64,000 bases of DNA from Euphorbia lathyris. Taxonomy: Eukaryota; Streptophyta; Magnoliopsida; Malpighiales; Euphorbiaceae. Shown here piece after piece: positions 49,081 to 59,841 of the stretch (position 1 is the stretch's first letter; every line of letters starts with the position of its first letter). The DNA lies in contig NC_088918.1 in NCBI RefSeq assembly GCF_963576675.1, positions 50,315,501 to 50,379,500 on the forward strand, read 5' to 3'. The notes under the pieces are model-generated. The model was not told where the DNA came from. It saw only the letters and a program-made list of their open reading frames with translations, and did no database searches. The position numbers and the translations under genes are program-made.

Positions 49081-50131
49081 AAAATAGTGTTGTGAGTGTC
49101 ATGAAGCCAAAAACTTTAACTGATATATCTTTTAGTGGGAAATAACGAAAACATTGCCGTACATTATTATATACATTTCATAGGATTTTGTTCACATATG
49201 ACATGACAACTCATAAGAATTAGAAGTTCAACCGATGATTGAACTGGGATTCAAAACATCATGTGAAAATTATATTTTTATTAAACTTATACTAATAAAA
49301 CTTATACTAATAATAATATTTATTTAATATCAATTCATGATATTTTGAGATATTAAATTAATAAATTTAATATAATAAAATAAAAGATTCATTAAAATTT
49401 AATTTATATAAAATTTTAAAAAATACATTTTTAAAACTAAATAATTATTATTTTTATTTATATTACTAATTAAACTTTATTAATATTGAAAAGATAAAAT
49501 ACTTTTCTTATGATATTTTGTTTGGTTTCAAAAAAAAAAAAAAGTCCAAGTAATATTTTAATTTTTATTATTTAATTTATAATACAAGTATATATTCTTA
49601 AATGTTGAAGAATTAAGAATAAGCATAAGTGAAAGAGGTAAGCATTATGATAATAAGGAGATGTTTTGGATTTTTCAACTAAAGCATGATTGCCTTAGGC
49701 CAAACTGAGCTTTTCCAGCTAATGGTGCCCCATTTTGTTTGCTTTTTTCCCCTGTCAATATTGTTCAGCTCTCAAACTAAAGATAGAAGATAATCTCTAA
49801 ATCATCATCAATAAATAAAACTAGATAAACTCCATCAATATTCAATGATGATTGGTCCACCCTGCTTACTGAAAATTACCACTTCAGTAACAACTAGCTC
49901 CATGCCAAAACCAATTTATACAATAATAATAATAATAATAATAATAAATGAAAATAAGTTTTGTGTTACCTAGGTATTAAAATGGATTTCAAGGGCAAAA
50001 CGATCAAGTAATTCACAGCACAAGTCCCTCAAGATCACAACTGAAAATATATGTATAACTTTCTATAGTTGCACATAAGCAAGCATTAGCCAATTAGTTA
50101 ACAGTTTTCTACTCATAATATTTCACACCAT

Positions 50132-50165
<34 letters not shown>

Positions 50166-50214
50166 GTTTATGCTAAAGCCACACCAATTAAGCTTTTATG
50201 CATATAATGGATGT
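49081..50214. other. AT-rich intergenic region
   Basis: No gene. Contains simple repeats (AAT)n at 49923-49946 and (ATT)n at about 50137-50159. The right end should hold the 3' UTR of the LEA-like gene. Confidence 0.7.
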
Positions 50215-52861
50215 CTAGATGTGGTGGGGCTTCTCCAAGTCCTCAAGACTGGTGGGGCGGAACCAGGCCTTTTCCTCCAAGACAGACCCCTGATCGCAGT
50301 TAGATGCACGATCTACACCTGCCCCCGAGTGTTGCTGCTCAGTGGCAGGGCCGAAAACACCAGTTTGTGGATGTGGTGCCCAGTACTTATCAGACTCCGG
50401 CTGGATCACATCATCTGGGACAGCACTTGCATGAACCGCCTGCTCATCCACGTTCTTGTCGTAAGCAGATGCGTGTGCTGCCCTCCTGCAATATTCATCA
50501 ATTGGTGTTTGTATTTCTTGCTACAACATATCAAACGACAACTCAAATCTAAAATGCTTTAGAATATTAGTCTACCCCCATGTTACAACTGTACGGTTAG
50601 AAACAATAAAATATGACCCACATGACTCAACAAGATAACGATTAGCAAACTGCCCTGCCCCCAAAACATTTTGTTTTAACCAAGCACGCACACATATATA
50701 TCGACAAATTTTTCCATGTTTAATATCACATCATACATGTTAAAGTTTAGGGTTTATCTTTTAGGATATAGTCTGATTGTAGTTTTGTTTTAACAATTGG
50801 TAAAATCTCTCACTATGATATATTCTGATTGTAGTTTTTTTGACAAGTTAAAAGTTAATATTTTAAGCTACCTAAGAATTATTGCATAATAGGCCCTACA
50901 AAAACAAAAAAACAATCTATTACATATCTGTAAAATCTTGTATTGAGAGCCCATTACCCTCTCCGAAACTCAGGAAAAAATATATATATATAAAAAGACA
51001 TGTAATGAACAAAAGAAATGATAAAAATTTGTTGTGAATATCGACAAAAAAAAAACAGTGAAAGAAAACTTGTGACATACAGCAACTAACATTTAGCGGT
51101 AGATTTTATCCAAAGGAAGGTGGCATCTTATCTGTAGGACCATTGAACCACATTCACTAATTATGCAAATACCCTTAGGTTACATATATAATTTCAACTC
51201 AATTATTAAAGTAAATAAATCTCCAACTATATTGTTGGTAGCAACAACTAATATAAAATAATAAGAAGAAAGTAAACCTTTGCTTGCTGGTGTCATTTTC
51301 TAGATGCTAAGGTCACCGGAAAACCTTAGCCCTTACAAATTAGTGTTGGTGCTTCAACTATGGACAAATCTATTAGTTTTTAATAAAGATGGCAGTAGTT
51401 GGACTGCTTATTCAGAATAAATATTTAAGGAAAATTTACACAGAAATTCAGATTTGAAAAAAATTATTTATAACTATGTCGAGTACTAATTTAAATAATC
51501 ATTGTTTTTCATATATTTTAAGAAAAAGGTTTTTACAAATTAGGGGTATAAGATATACTTTTTAGAGTTTAAGATTGATGAATTGAGGTTTAAAATTTAT
51601 AATTAGGACATAAAATCATAATATATAGAAAATAATAGTAACATATTAAGAATTAAGTTTTGTAATATAATTTAATTGCATTTATAATTAGAAATGATTT
51701 TCATGTGGAAAATAACATAAAAAACCATGCTCAACTATTTAAACAAAAAATGACTCCCAAAACATGAGAGGAAAGCTGAAATCTATTCTGAATCTACACC
51801 AGATAGAGGCGCCCCGTGTAACTTTTAAAGCCAAAAAAGTCTATTACCGCCCATAAATACCCAATTAAGTCAATGTCATGGCCAATTAATAGAAAACAAA
51901 ACATATTTGAAGCTTGAAAATCTAAGTTTGGCATCTTAAGTTTTATAAATGATTGAGAGTAATTGAGTGCATAGAGTAGTTCGAACAAAATCTAATATTT
52001 CTTATTTCCTTATGATAACCCAGCTGAGAGAAATTCAAATAAGTTTAATGTGTTTCTAATTGTATGAACTACTTACAATTTCAAAAATCATGTACATCAA
52101 ATTGATCAGACATAAATAGGTTGTGGGTAAGCAATATATCCAATTTCGTCCAATCTGTCAAGAATCAAGTTTTTTCTTATTATTATTATTATAAAAATAA
52201 AAAAATAAAACTTGAAAAGTACCATAAGAAAAAGTCTTGAAAATATTAATTATTCTTTTTCCTGAAAAATCATGATATCTGATGGTAACCATGATTAGTA
52301 GATGCGTGTAATAACAAGCACACATTGTAGTCAACAATCTTCCATCTGAATTGGCAACGACAACTCACCTATTTTACCAAAAATATGAGAATCCCATCAA
52401 CTAAAAAAAATTAAGATAATCAGAGGTTCCAAATCTAATAACAGGTTAAATTTGCTAAATTTACAAAAATGACCTGAGCAAGGAAAATACTGTTTTAGCC
52501 CGGCCATCATCTACTCTCGCATACTTTTTGAAAGCAGATTAATACAATGTCGCATTTGAGCAAGAAAACAAAAAAAGGAATCTAGATTGAATTGAAAAAA
52601 CCAAAAGATTTTAAGCAAAATTACTTAAGAATTAAAAACTAATGGAAATAACTTTACAAGAGGCGAGATAGAAATTAGTCCAAACAATAGAAACTAAGCA
52701 AATGAAGATCAAAACAAAGCAAATGAATTGCAGTATAGCACATAAACAAGTAATAACCTGGTAATGAAAGAAGAGCGAGAAGAGTTAGGAGTCCAGATCT
52801 CGGTGACAAATCGCTTTCCCAAGCTGGCGATCCTCTGAGTGCTCTTCGAATTGGCGGCCAT
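50215..52861 (-). CDS. LEA-like protein, At5g17165 type, two exons
   Basis: Exon 1 runs 52861-52758 (ATG at 52861; MAANSKSTQRIASLGKRFV) and exon 2 runs 50485-50215 (TAG at 50215-50217), giving 124 residues. The 2.27-kb intron has GT-AG ends (AG/GTTATT, TATTGCAG/G) and splits a codon after its second base. Exon 2 has the conserved stretches SAYDKNVDEQ, VPDDVIQPESDKYWAPHPQT, GVFGP and EEKAWFRPTSLEDLEK. Family members are short plant proteins with a basic, possibly organelle-targeting N-terminus, grouped with late embryogenesis abundant proteins; the molecular role is not established. Splice sites and frame are intact, so it is probably a working host gene. Family named from recall. Confidence 0.85.
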
Positions 52862-52956
52862 GCAAATTCACTTTCTTCAGAGACAAACTAAAACAAAGAA
52901 ATGGAAAAAGTAGGTGACCTGAGCTGAGCTTCATCTTTCAACAATTATCTCTCTGA

Positions 52957-52962
52957 TATATA
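52957..52962 (-). promoter_or_regulatory. TATA box of the LEA-like gene
   Basis: Minus strand TATATA (within ctatatatcagag), about 95 bp upstream of the ATG; predicts a start near 52925. Confidence 0.5.
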
Positions 52963-54392
52963 GACTCTGGAAAGTGAGTATTGTAGAGATAATTGCTAAA
53001 TTCCATCCCTATCCTTCATTCCCTAACCGTCTCTCTTTCTTTCTACTCACCTACCTTCCCCTCACCGTTAACGCCTGTGATTGTTGACTAACGATGGAAT
53101 CTATTGCTGCCGTGTTTATTTTGTGCGAATTATCACGGAATATTTTTACGCCGTTCTATTTTCCACGGCGTCACGATTGACGGAGTTACTTGCTTAACGG
53201 GAAAGCCCATGAAAAGGGCCTTTATTAATGCCAAAAGACCGTCGTATACCCTTTTCTATTTATTTTTCCAGAATTGAGTTATCCGTTTGCCATGTGCCAA
53301 AATATTAAAATACCACTCTACATAACTCTAAAATAACTTAACTAAAATAAGGATAAAATACCAACAAAAATAAATAAACTTTGTAATTTGTAAATTTGTA
53401 AATTTATAAATACAGTCTCATATTTTAAAAATTTATCAATACAGATTTGAAATTTGTAAAATTTGTAGTTAAAGAATATGTGAATCGATTTTTTTATCTA
53501 ACAATACTTATGGTTTAGTTAATTTATAAAGTTAGACCGTATAAATGAGGTAATTTGCAAATTTGATCTTTTTAATTATTCAAAATTGCTCCATTTTGTA
53601 GTATATAGTCGCTACAATAATTTTTTTATCAAATGTGTAAGCTTACAAACTACAAAAACTACAGACATCTGTTTGTAAACTTTTAAACCACACGACTATT
53701 TTTACAAATTGGTCAAACCACATTTTTCATTTTTGTACCTTTCCTTAAAATAAATCTATGACATGCTTGACAAAAAGATAAAAAGATGTTTAAAAGAGTT
53801 TATTGACTTCAAACCTCCTTTTTTATTGTAAAATGATGAATTTGAACCAACAACCACTCATCTCTTTTTAGATATGTACCAAACGAGTTAGTTTTATGAG
53901 TTTTTTCAATAAACTTATTACTACATTTATTTTAAAAGATTTTTTTTCTAAATAAACGTTGTTTTTGTTCCTTCACTAAAAATAAACTAATAATATAATA
54001 AATGTTTATCTAACTGTATTTTAATAATAAATATCAATTAATGAATCTAAATTTACTATTATATTTTTTGAAAATCATATTTCTATTTAAAATTATATGC
54101 CTTAAAATTAACAATTAACGTAAAGAATGTTATTAAAAAAGTGAGAAGAATATAAAAATATTGAGCTTTTAGTTTAGTAAAATGTTAAATTATAAATTAA
54201 TTAGTATATATTAAAAATTATATTATATAATATCCAAGATACCTATTAACATTCTATGTCTACATTTTCTAAGCCTCCTTATAATTAGCTTTGTTTATTA
54301 AACTTATCCATTTTACTTTTACAATTATTAGATATTAATAATGCACTTTTAAATTCACATGTTGAGGTAAATAAAACTTTGGTGCAGGCATC
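52963..54392. other. Intergenic region upstream of LEA-like gene
   Basis: AT-rich, no ORF with family features. 53000-53250 is probably the promoter of the LEA-like gene; the rest shows nothing recognisable. Confidence 0.6.
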
Positions 54393-54399
54393 TTTTTCA

Positions 54400-55035
54400 A
54401 GAGTTCGAATCCGGGTGAAAGGAGTCTAGTGAGAAACGAAGCACGAACGAGCACGCGGAGAAAAGGGGCAAAACTGCCCCACACGGCATGTCAGCCCTCC
54501 CACACGTCGTGTGGAGGGGAACTGAGAAGAACGAGATCACGCGCCGAAGGTAGAAGACCAGCCACACGTCGTGTGGAGTGAACCACACGCCGTGTGGGGT
54601 GAATTCCTACACACACAAACCTGAAACAAGGTCGCCCATTTTCTGCCCCTTTCCAGAAATTACTATTTTACCACTCATATATTTATTGCCTTGCCATTCA
54701 GGATTAAGACATAAATTCCATTCGAGCATTCCTTTCAAGTTCTACCCCTATCACTCTCTATTATGTTGTAACCCTAGCTAGGGTTTTTAGTCTTTTACAT
54801 TTTATTTGGAAAGCTATATAAGCCTCCTTATTTGTAAGGATGGGTAACTTTTAATCAATAAAAAATATAGTCTTCTTCTTTGAAGCTTTGTTAAGGTTTT
54901 TAACCTTCAACAATAGGGGGTTTCTATTTCTTATGGATTAGGCAGTGAAACCCAGGATTAACTTCTTTTAGTTTAGCTAGAGAATAACCCTCTTTGTTGA
55001 TTTACGATTAAAATCAACTCGTCCAAAACCGATCA
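54400..55035 (+). repeat. LTR of gypsy-like element G
   Basis: Three perfect CACACGNCGTGTG palindromes (54501-54513, 54563-54575, 54584-54596). TATA box ctatataagcc at about 54814-54822, and poly(A)-like aatcaataaaaaat downstream. It is followed by a diverged PBS TGGTATTAGAGTC at 55044-55056 in the context tatcagttggtat, as in plant chromoviruses. Left end uncertain. The block order resembles the E LTR. Confidence 0.6.
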
Positions 55036-55357
55036 GTATCAGTTGGTATTAGAGTCGATCGTTTTCCTAATATGGACTTCTTCAACAATGGTATAGCTAA
55101 GTTCATCTCAAGAATCCAAAGAAGCTGCCAACAATAAATGGGAAGATTTCCTGGCCGAATTAAGAAGAAAAATGAAGGCTCCACCCCAAAAAGTGAAGGA
55201 ACCTATAGATAAGCATCTTGGAGTTACGGAAATTAGTATGAAAAGGTTTAGAAAGACTCTTATGGGGTGATACCGGGCTCAAGACGAATAAATGAGAAAG
55301 TTGAAATCCTCCATGGAGAGTCTCAAGCTAGAAATCTGAAATGCCTTCCGACTAACC

Positions 55358-55921
55358 TTGGAAGTTCCTCCTAAAGATTCATCACCAATCTTTTCTCCAT
55401 TACACACTAAAGAGGTAAATCCTAAACTTTCAATTTCTCATATTGAAGTTATGGGTAATCCTATTATTAGGGAGGAGTTGGATATTTGTGTTGTTGTTTG
55501 TGAATTAGATTCTCATTGTGAGTTTATTGATGATATTGTGAATGAGAATGAGAATGAGAGTTCATGTATGGATGAGGAGGAAGGAATGTTTGTAGGTGAG
55601 GATATTGGGGAAACTCGTGTTGAAAGGGGTGATCCCTATGTGTTTGATAGAATTTTCCTTAAGCATAACTTCATTTGTATGCTTGAGGAAAGTGAAGGTG
55701 TTATTCTTGAAGAAAGGGAAAGTGACTTTGGGCTTGAAAATCTCTTTGAAGAGACTGAGGAAATAATTTACTTCGGACATAACTGGATTTTTTTTAGGAG
55801 GTCATTGTCTACTCCTGCTCCGCTCTTTGGAATGGTTTCTCTACCTGATTTTGGGACTTTTGCTTCACGTTTGAAAGGGGTTCTTGATCGGGAATATCTT
55901 GTTACAAGGAAGAGGCTTTAG
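55358..55921 (+). CDS. Unassigned ORF in element G internal region
   Basis: 187 codons, strongly acidic in the middle (DDIVNENENESSCMDEEEG). It contains FLKHNFICMLEESEGV and ends DREYLVTRKRL. It lies 300 bp after the G PBS, in the gag position; a short open start (ATGGACTTCTTCAACAATG at 55073) and diverged sequence precede it. No zinc knuckle, protease or RT follows, so G may be a non-autonomous (LARD-like) element or a truncated copy. I do not recognise the protein family. It could also be a chance-conserved fragment of a longer gag. Confidence 0.4.
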   Translation: MEVPPKDSSPIFSPLHTKEVNPKLSISHIEVMGNPIIREELDICVVVCELDSHCEFIDDIVNENENESSCMDEEEGMFVGEDIGETRVERGDPYVFDRIFLKHNFICMLEESEGVILEERESDFGLENLFEETEEIIYFGHNWIFFRRSLSTPAPLFGMVSLPDFGTFASRLKGVLDREYLVTRKRL

Positions 55922-56640
55922 GAGCGATCCTCTCGTGGACCGTCGGCTAGATTTCGCCGTATGATTGAGATTGTTCCGTAGGTCCTCCTTGGCCTTCCTT
56001 AGTTGTTGTTTAAGTCCACCACCTCTCTCTCTCATGTGCAGCTTTTGCATTATCTATCTCTTTTTTCATCGCAACTAAATTTTGCCCGAATCTTTGGGAA
56101 ACTTCGTCTGCTAAAATTTGGTATTAAGGTTCCAATTGTGGCTGGCGCTCTGTTTCTTGGTTAGCTTCATCTCTATTATTCAGATGGACCTCCGACTGGA
56201 TACGACTGGACTCAGCCACACTCATCGTAACAATCATAATCGTGTGTCTGAACCTTGACTAGTTAATTGTTCGAATCGTCCTGCTGAATCTTTCCATACT
56301 GACCTGTAAAACAGAACCAATGTCAGTGAGGGGTCAAAGTCTGGCGAACTACTCTGATGCCTAAGTCAGTCTAGTGCTTAGGAAGAGTTGAAAAGTATGG
56401 GCTAGTTGTGAGATAATAGTCAATGAACCGTAGGATGTGCCTGCACCCATCTATATATAGAGTGATTGAATCCTTTGTTCACTAGAAGTCCTTTTGGACT
56501 TAGGATTTCTTTGTCCTGTTAGGAGTCTTATCCTAGGAGAAGTCGTTTGCCATGTGGAGTTCTATTTGTTTCCGTACATTCCCTTATAAGGGACTAGAAG
56601 CTTCTAAAGGTTCTGAAGTCTTGTTTTATAACGTGTGGTG
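55922..56640 (-). mobile_element. Leader/LTR remnant of a minus-strand LTR retrotransposon
   Basis: The minus strand reads an LTR-like segment (TATA-like ctatatatagatgg around 56450) and then ggcatcagagtagttcgccagac with tgttttacaggtcag. This is the splice-acceptor-like leader arrangement seen in many plant gypsy elements, followed by a short open start (MSVAESSRIQSEVHLN...). No pol. Limits approximate. Confidence 0.4.
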
Positions 56641-57170
56641 TAACAGTGTATAGGGTTGTGATGACAGCTAAAATAAATAAAGATCATTTATGTGTCTCAT
56701 GACAGCTAAAATAAATAAAGATCATATATATTTTACTGTTATGTGATAGTTTCAAACAACTGGATTAAATAAAAAAAAATGTAATTTTTGTTGTTGTTAC
56801 GTGGCTATCATGTCATAAAATAAACTCAATTTATTTTAATGTGGATGTTACACTAGTATTTTGGTGATTTCTTTTTTAATTGATTATACCGTAACTTGAT
56901 TGAAAGGAAATGAAGTTAACTAACTTTTTTTTTTTTTAATAGATTGTAAATTTTGTTTAAATTATTATAGCATATAGAATTAGACGAAAATTTTGACATA
57001 TTCAACTTCCCAATAAGACATAAGATTTGTGATACAGTTATATGATTGTAAATGAAAATTGAGGACTTTTTTTTGTGAGAAAAAAGGTGAATTTGTGGAT
57101 AAAAAATGGTCTGAAAGTGATTAAAAATAGGAAAGATAGAGAAATTGGCGAAGAAGCACAAGTAAGTAAT
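56641..57170. other. AT-rich upstream region of aspartic protease gene
   Basis: Contains a 27-bp direct repeat (56661-56687 and 56699-56725, atgacagctaaaataaataa...). No gene. Confidence 0.6.
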
Positions 57171-57180
57171 TATATAAATA
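57171..57180 (+). promoter_or_regulatory. TATA-like box close to the aspartic protease start codon
   Basis: tatataaata, only 30-39 nt before the ATG at 57210; a canonical start site would fall almost on the ATG. Confidence 0.3.
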
Positions 57181-57209
57181 AGAACGAATAATAATATATG
57201 ATTTGAATA

Positions 57210-58502
57210 ATGCGCAGTTTTAGCGTAATAATATTGGTTTATGTTGCTATTATCTTCCATTATTCAGAATCAGAAGGTCAAAAGTGCGGGTTTAGTGTTG
57301 ATCTAATCCATCGTAACTCGAAAGCATCTCCATTCCCTGAAAGTAGGAGTAGTCCATTACAGCATTTCAATAATGGATTTCCTCGAGCAATTTCTCGTGT
57401 AAGACGTCTACAACAACAACAACATGTTTCCAATGTCCAAAGAGAGGCCGAAAATGGTGAGCATTTAATGAAATTATCCATCGGAACCCCTCCCCAGGAC
57501 TATCATGGAATCGTGGACACCGGCAGCGACCTTTTCTGGACACAATGTCAACCTTGCCAACAATGTTATAACCAAACTAATCCCATTTACAATCCCAATT
57601 CATCCTCTTCCTATGCCGATATTCATTATAACTCCCCTCAATGTAAACTCCTTGACACGACTACTGTCTCTCCGGACTCCTATTGCAACTACACATACGC
57701 CTATGGCGACAATTCCATCACAAAAGGCCTTCTTGCTACAGAAACCATCACCTTTCCTGGCGGCGCCTCCGTAAACAACATTGTTTTTGGCTGCGGCCAC
57801 AATAACACCGGTGTTTTTTATCCCAAGGAATCTGGTTTGGTTGGATTAGGAGCTACACCATTATCCTTCGCATATCAAGTAGGTGCAGCATTAGGGAACA
57901 ACAAATTCTCTTACTGTTTAGCCCCAGTCAACGACCCCGATTCGACAACCAAGATGCATTTCGGAAGTGCTGCCGAAATTCCACCCGGACCAGATGTGCT
58001 TACCATTCCCTTAGTAACCAAACAAGACACCAAGCCCTACTTTGTTACTGTCACCGGAATGAGCGTTGGGCCCTCCGGAACGCTGATTCCCTACACTGCA
58101 TCGGGAACTCCTGAAAAGGGTAATATGTTCATCGACTCCGGCGTACCACCTACGCTTGTACCGCCTGATTTGTATAAAAGATTGGTACAAGAGCTAAAGA
58201 AGTGGTTTAAGATGGCACCATTTGAGGATCCTGATTTGAAAGACAAATTTTGCTACAAAACGAAAAATATGACGGTTGAACCAGTTATAAATATTCATTT
58301 CGAGGGGACTATGAAACTTGCTGTGCCGGCTCTTAACACTTTTATTCCGGCAAAGCCTGGTGTTTACTGTTTCGGTATGGAATCTATTGACGGTAAATTT
58401 GGTGTATATGGAAACTATTTACAAAGCAATTACAGGATTCTGTTTGACATTGATAACCGTCAACTTTCCTTCAAAAAGGCTGATTGTGCCAAAGGTGCTT
58501 GA
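57210..58502 (+). CDS. Nepenthesin/CDR1-type aspartic protease (A1 family), single exon
   Basis: 430 residues, usual length for the family. Residues 1-22 form a hydrophobic signal peptide (MRSFSVIILVYVAIIF), so the product is secreted. The propeptide starts GFSVDLIHRNSKASPF. First active site is DTGS at 103-106 with downstream SIGTPPQ context; the Cys-rich nepenthesin insert is QCQPCQQCYNQTNPIYNP (about 112-129); the flap region is at YGDNSITKG; FGCGHNN at 193-199. The second active site is FIDSGVPPTLVP with D309 and valine at 312, where family members normally have Thr. C-terminus GNYLQSNYRILFDID. Intronless, as typical for CDR1-like genes acting in defence peptide signalling. Full-length and unbroken; activity uncertain because of V312. 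Confidence 0.9.
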   Translation: MRSFSVIILVYVAIIFHYSESEGQKCGFSVDLIHRNSKASPFPESRSSPLQHFNNGFPRAISRVRRLQQQQHVSNVQREAENGEHLMKLSIGTPPQDYHGIVDTGSDLFWTQCQPCQQCYNQTNPIYNPNSSSSYADIHYNSPQCKLLDTTTVSPDSYCNYTYAYGDNSITKGLLATETITFPGGASVNNIVFGCGHNNTGVFYPKESGLVGLGATPLSFAYQVGAALGNNKFSYCLAPVNDPDSTTKMHFGSAAEIPPGPDVLTIPLVTKQDTKPYFVTVTGMSVGPSGTLIPYTASGTPEKGNMFIDSGVPPTLVPPDLYKRLVQELKKWFKMAPFEDPDLKDKFCYKTKNMTVEPVINIHFEGTMKLAVPALNTFIPAKPGVYCFGMESIDGKFGVYGNYLQSNYRILFDIDNRQLSFKKADCAKGA

Positions 58503-59841
58503 ATCCATTTTATTCATGTTGTTTCTAAACATAATTATCATATTAGCTCATAATTTCATTAAAAATATATTTAATTTTATCTTTTGATGGGACAAAGATA
58601 ATTAATTAATTGTTTTGATTAATTGAATGTCCTTAAACTAAAATAATTAAGACAAGACAAAATAATGTCTTGTATTTTATATTCTAAAAGACAAACCAAT
58701 ATTAAAATAGGAAACGTGATACAAGATTTTATTAGAAAGTCTCTAAACCTCATAGAAAAAGTTTTATTCTATATAAATAGAATCTTTAATGAACTTTTAA
58801 CTACGAAAAGAGCAATATATAAATCTTTTTTTTTTTATTTAAGTATACAATAACAAACCTAATTACTTACACATAATGAGACTTGAATTTATATTTATGG
58901 ACAACCCTTTGAGTAATCATACACATGTTCTTAACCTGGCTAAATTGTGAAAAGTATTCATTCGAAAGGATATATATACCATGATAAGGTTTACAATTCA
59001 ATCTAGTAGTAATATCGCGTATCAATTGTGCAAAACTATAGCTAGTAATGTTCAAAAATATTGAAAATGGTAGCTACACACCTCCATCAAAGATGAAATT
59101 TAAAAAAGAACCATTAACACAAAGTGTTAGTATAGTGGTAAATGCTTTGAAAAGATAATTTTGTGGTTTCTCATTGTCCCCGAAGTTATTATAAAAAGTA
59201 ATGTCTTTAATGAAACTGCAAATTTGTGACATGTATTATTTTGATAAATGTGCTTATGAATTTCAAAGATATTATTATATTATGTCATTTTTCCTTTTAC
59301 ATGACACAAAATACATGATAGACATTTGTTTTCGTGTCGTTTGATTGTTTTACGTGAGAGTATATTAAAATTCTGTCATCTAAAAGCTTAATTAAAAACG
59401 CGCTCGATTCAAATGTGACGTTACGATGACAGTCTTTTGTCATCTCAAAAAAACGTGATTTTGATGGACAAGTTACTTAACCATCAGATGACACTTAGTA
59501 TAAATAACTATCATTGTTAAATGAAAATAAAAAAAACGGCAACCAAATATTAATTTCGCAGGGGAGCAAAAAGTGTGATATTCGTTTTGCACGCTTAAAA
59601 AAGAAAGGGGTGTATAAAGCCATTTATGCATAAACTCATTCTTTCGAACTCATCTCCTTCGAGCTTTACCTCTCTAAACCCAAAACACAACTCTCTCTTC
59701 TACACTAGCATCTAGATCTACATCTTGTGAATCGTCTTCGACCTCGTGAATTCGTCATCTTGGTAAGGTTTTTATTAGGGTTTATTTAAGTCATTACGAT
59801 GTGTTCAAACGATTAGTTCTTGAAATTATTATACTATCTGC
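58503..59841. other. Intergenic region
   Basis: No gene. 59280-59520 has scattered atgaca/tgtcat motifs in both orientations (tgtcatct, gatgaca), suggesting a degraded DNA transposon, but no matched ends were found. 59640-59800 is CT-rich and resembles a 5' UTR without a following ORF. Confidence 0.5.

Noticed and set aside
53800..54380. AT-rich stretch considered as a matrix attachment or origin
   Set aside because: Composition alone is not evidence; no specific motif seen.
54395..54420. gagttcgaatccgg looks like a tRNA B box
   Set aside because: No acceptor stem, A box or anticodon arm could be folded around it.
59280..59520. Possible CACTA-type subterminal repeats (gatgaca/tgtcatc)
   Set aside because: No CACTA ends or TSD could be located.
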